Shown: in pieces, positions 63,032-64,000 of the stretch
Layout of the letters: every line of letters begins with the position of its first letter
Position numbering within the stretch: position 1 is the first letter of the stretch
NCBI GenBank assembly: GCA_021773015.1
Contig: JAJFKW010000001.1
Location: 3,455,305-3,519,304 of the forward strand
Origin: Woeseia sp.
Lineage (GTDB): Bacteria > Pseudomonadota > Gammaproteobacteria > Steroidobacterales > Woeseiaceae
Length of the DNA: 64,000 bases
Direction: 5' to 3'
Notes under the pieces: generated by a model
What the model was told of the DNA's origin: nothing
Databases searched by the model: none
Seen by the model: only the letters and a program-made list of their open reading frames with translations
Made by a program: the position numbers and the translations under genes

Positions 63032-64000
63032 ATGGCCGTAGACGTTGCGCAATTACTGTCGTTCTCGGTAAAGAACAACGCATCCGACCTGCACTTGTCG
63101 GGCGGCGTACCGCCAATGATTCGAGTTGATGGAGACATCAAACGAATCAACATGCCGGCGCTTACCCACAAAGATGTCAATAGCATGGTGTACGACATCA
63201 TGAATGACAAGCAGCGCAAGGACTATGAAGAGTTTCTCGAAACCGATTTCTCTTTCGAAATTCCAAAGCTTGCCCGCTTTCGAGTCAACGCATTCAATCA
63301 AAATCGCGGCTCGGCTGCGGTATTTAGAACCATTCCGTCAGAAATCCTGACGTTGGACGATCTCGGCGCACCCGCTATATTCAAAGATTTGTCGATGCAT
63401 CCACGAGGCATCGTTTTGGTTACTGGACCAACTGGCTCGGGCAAATCGACGACCCTTGCGGCGATGGTCGACTACATCAACGACAATAAGCCGGACCATA
63501 TTCTCACCATTGAAGATCCGATCGAATTTGTACATGAAAGTAAAAAGTCGCTGATCAATCAGCGCGAAGTGCATCGCGACACTCTGGGGTTTAACGAAGC
63601 ATTGCGCTCAGCATTGCGCGAGGATCCCGATGTGGTGCTGGTTGGCGAGCTGCGTGACTTGGAAACTATTCGACTGGCGCTGACAGCGGCAGAGACCGGT
63701 CACCTGGTGTTCGGCACGTTGCACACCAGTTCGGCCGCAAAAACAATCGATCGTATTGTTGACGTATTCCCCGCGGCCGAAAAGGAAATGGTGCGCGCGA
63801 TGTTGTCCGAATCGCTGCGTGCTGTTATATCGCAAACGCTGCTGAAGAAAATTGGCGGCGGCAGAATTGCCGCGCACGAGATTATGGTGGGCACACCGGC
63901 CATTAGGAATTTGATTCGTGAAGGCAAGATCGCGCAAATGTATTCAGCTATTCAAACAGGCCAGGGTTCCGGCATGCATACGCTGGATCAAAATCTTGCC
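63032..64000 (+). CDS. pilT: type IV pilus retraction ATPase PilT (3' end cut by window)
   Basis: The first 323 residues are present. PilT is a hexameric ATPase that depolymerises type IV pili for twitching motility. The N-terminal domain has ASDLHLSGGVPPMIRVDG. The core shows Walker A GPTGSGKST (132-140), the Asp box REVHRDTLGFNEALRSALREDPDVVLVGELRD with Walker B, and FGTLHTSSAAKTIDRIVDVFP. The end of the window falls at about GSGMHTLDQNLA, so roughly the last 20 residues and the stop are missing. GAGGGAG gives a good ribosome site. Being divergent from yggS is the usual arrangement. Confidence 0.96.
   Translation, partial: MAVDVAQLLSFSVKNNASDLHLSGGVPPMIRVDGDIKRINMPALTHKDVNSMVYDIMNDKQRKDYEEFLETDFSFEIPKLARFRVNAFNQNRGSAAVFRTIPSEILTLDDLGAPAIFKDLSMHPRGIVLVTGPTGSGKSTTLAAMVDYINDNKPDHILTIEDPIEFVHESKKSLINQREVHRDTLGFNEALRSALREDPDVVLVGELRDLETIRLALTAAETGHLVFGTLHTSSAAKTIDRIVDVFPAAEKEMVRAMLSESLRAVISQTLLKKIGGGRIAAHEIMVGTPAIRNLIREGKIAQMYSAIQTGQGSGMHTLDQNLA

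Noticed and set aside
1-64000. CRISPR arrays, tRNA or rRNA genes, or complete mobile elements
   Set aside because: No regularly spaced repeats, cloverleaf-like tracts or transposase/integrase coding regions were seen while reading both strands.

Overview
The window reads as a chromosomal stretch of a heterotrophic, aerobic Gram-negative bacterium, most likely a gammaproteobacterium. The strongest evidence is at the right end: a DUF4426 lipoprotein, yggT, proC and yggS run leftward and pilT runs divergently, an order typical of Gammaproteobacteria. BamA/TamA-type and TonB-dependent outer-membrane proteins, several lipoproteins and the diaminopimelate pathway agree with this. The mix of TonB receptors, methylated-amine enzymes, amidohydrolases and TPR-sulfotransferases is like that of marine gammaproteobacteria, but I cannot name a genus. 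I saw no rRNA or tRNA genes, CRISPR arrays, complete insertion sequences or phage genes.

Layout. 0.3-3.2 kb: a protein-quality group (htpG, msrB, FKBP lipoprotein). 3.3-4.5 kb: an SDR dehydrogenase divergent from an HxlR regulator. 4.6-8.8 kb: two envelope proteins of unknown role, ornithine aminotransferase and an alpha/beta hydrolase. 8.8-14.3 kb: a corrinoid methyl-transfer cluster (non-pyrrolysine MttB-like methyltransferase, corrinoid protein, lone hydantoinase-A-like ATPase) divergent from a LysR regulator with a clear palindromic site between them. 14.5-26.5 kb: a di-haem peroxidase lipoprotein, an exporter, alanyl-tRNA editing protein, dapF, a BamA/TamA-like barrel, a broken galM, a NhaC antiporter, a homocysteine methyltransferase coupled to an MFS carrier, and a further MFS carrier. 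27.2-41.3 kb: an apparent catabolic island. A MalT-like regulator and TonB receptor are followed by a tight run of HDAC-like deacetylase, MFS carrier, periplasmic amidohydrolase and cytochrome P450. This converges on a translationally coupled symporter / D-2-hydroxyacid dehydrogenase / aminotransferase operon. 41.4-54.4 kb: a very large secreted BNR/VPS10-type propeller protein, a methyltransferase with a winged-helix tail, a second TonB receptor, an AspH-like oxygenase, a TPR-sulfotransferase, an Mpo1-like membrane protein and a YiiX-like hydrolase. 54.7-59.5 kb: two tandem FAD/GcvT fusion dehydrogenases of the dimethylglycine/sarcosine type. 59.6-64 kb: an HU-type protein and the DUF4426-yggT-proC-yggS / pilT locus.

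How it fits together. The MttB-like/corrinoid pair, the two FAD/GcvT dehydrogenases and the homocysteine methyltransferase suggest use of glycine betaine or related N-methyl compounds, with methyl groups passed to corrinoid, tetrahydrofolate or homocysteine. This is an inference from families. The 27-41 kb island looks like uptake and stepwise breakdown of an amide- or acyl-linked compound whose identity the sequence does not reveal. The galM locus is clearly decayed, with two in-frame stops and one frameshift. The best candidates for new biology are the lone ASKHA ATPase beside the corrinoid genes and the P450-containing island.
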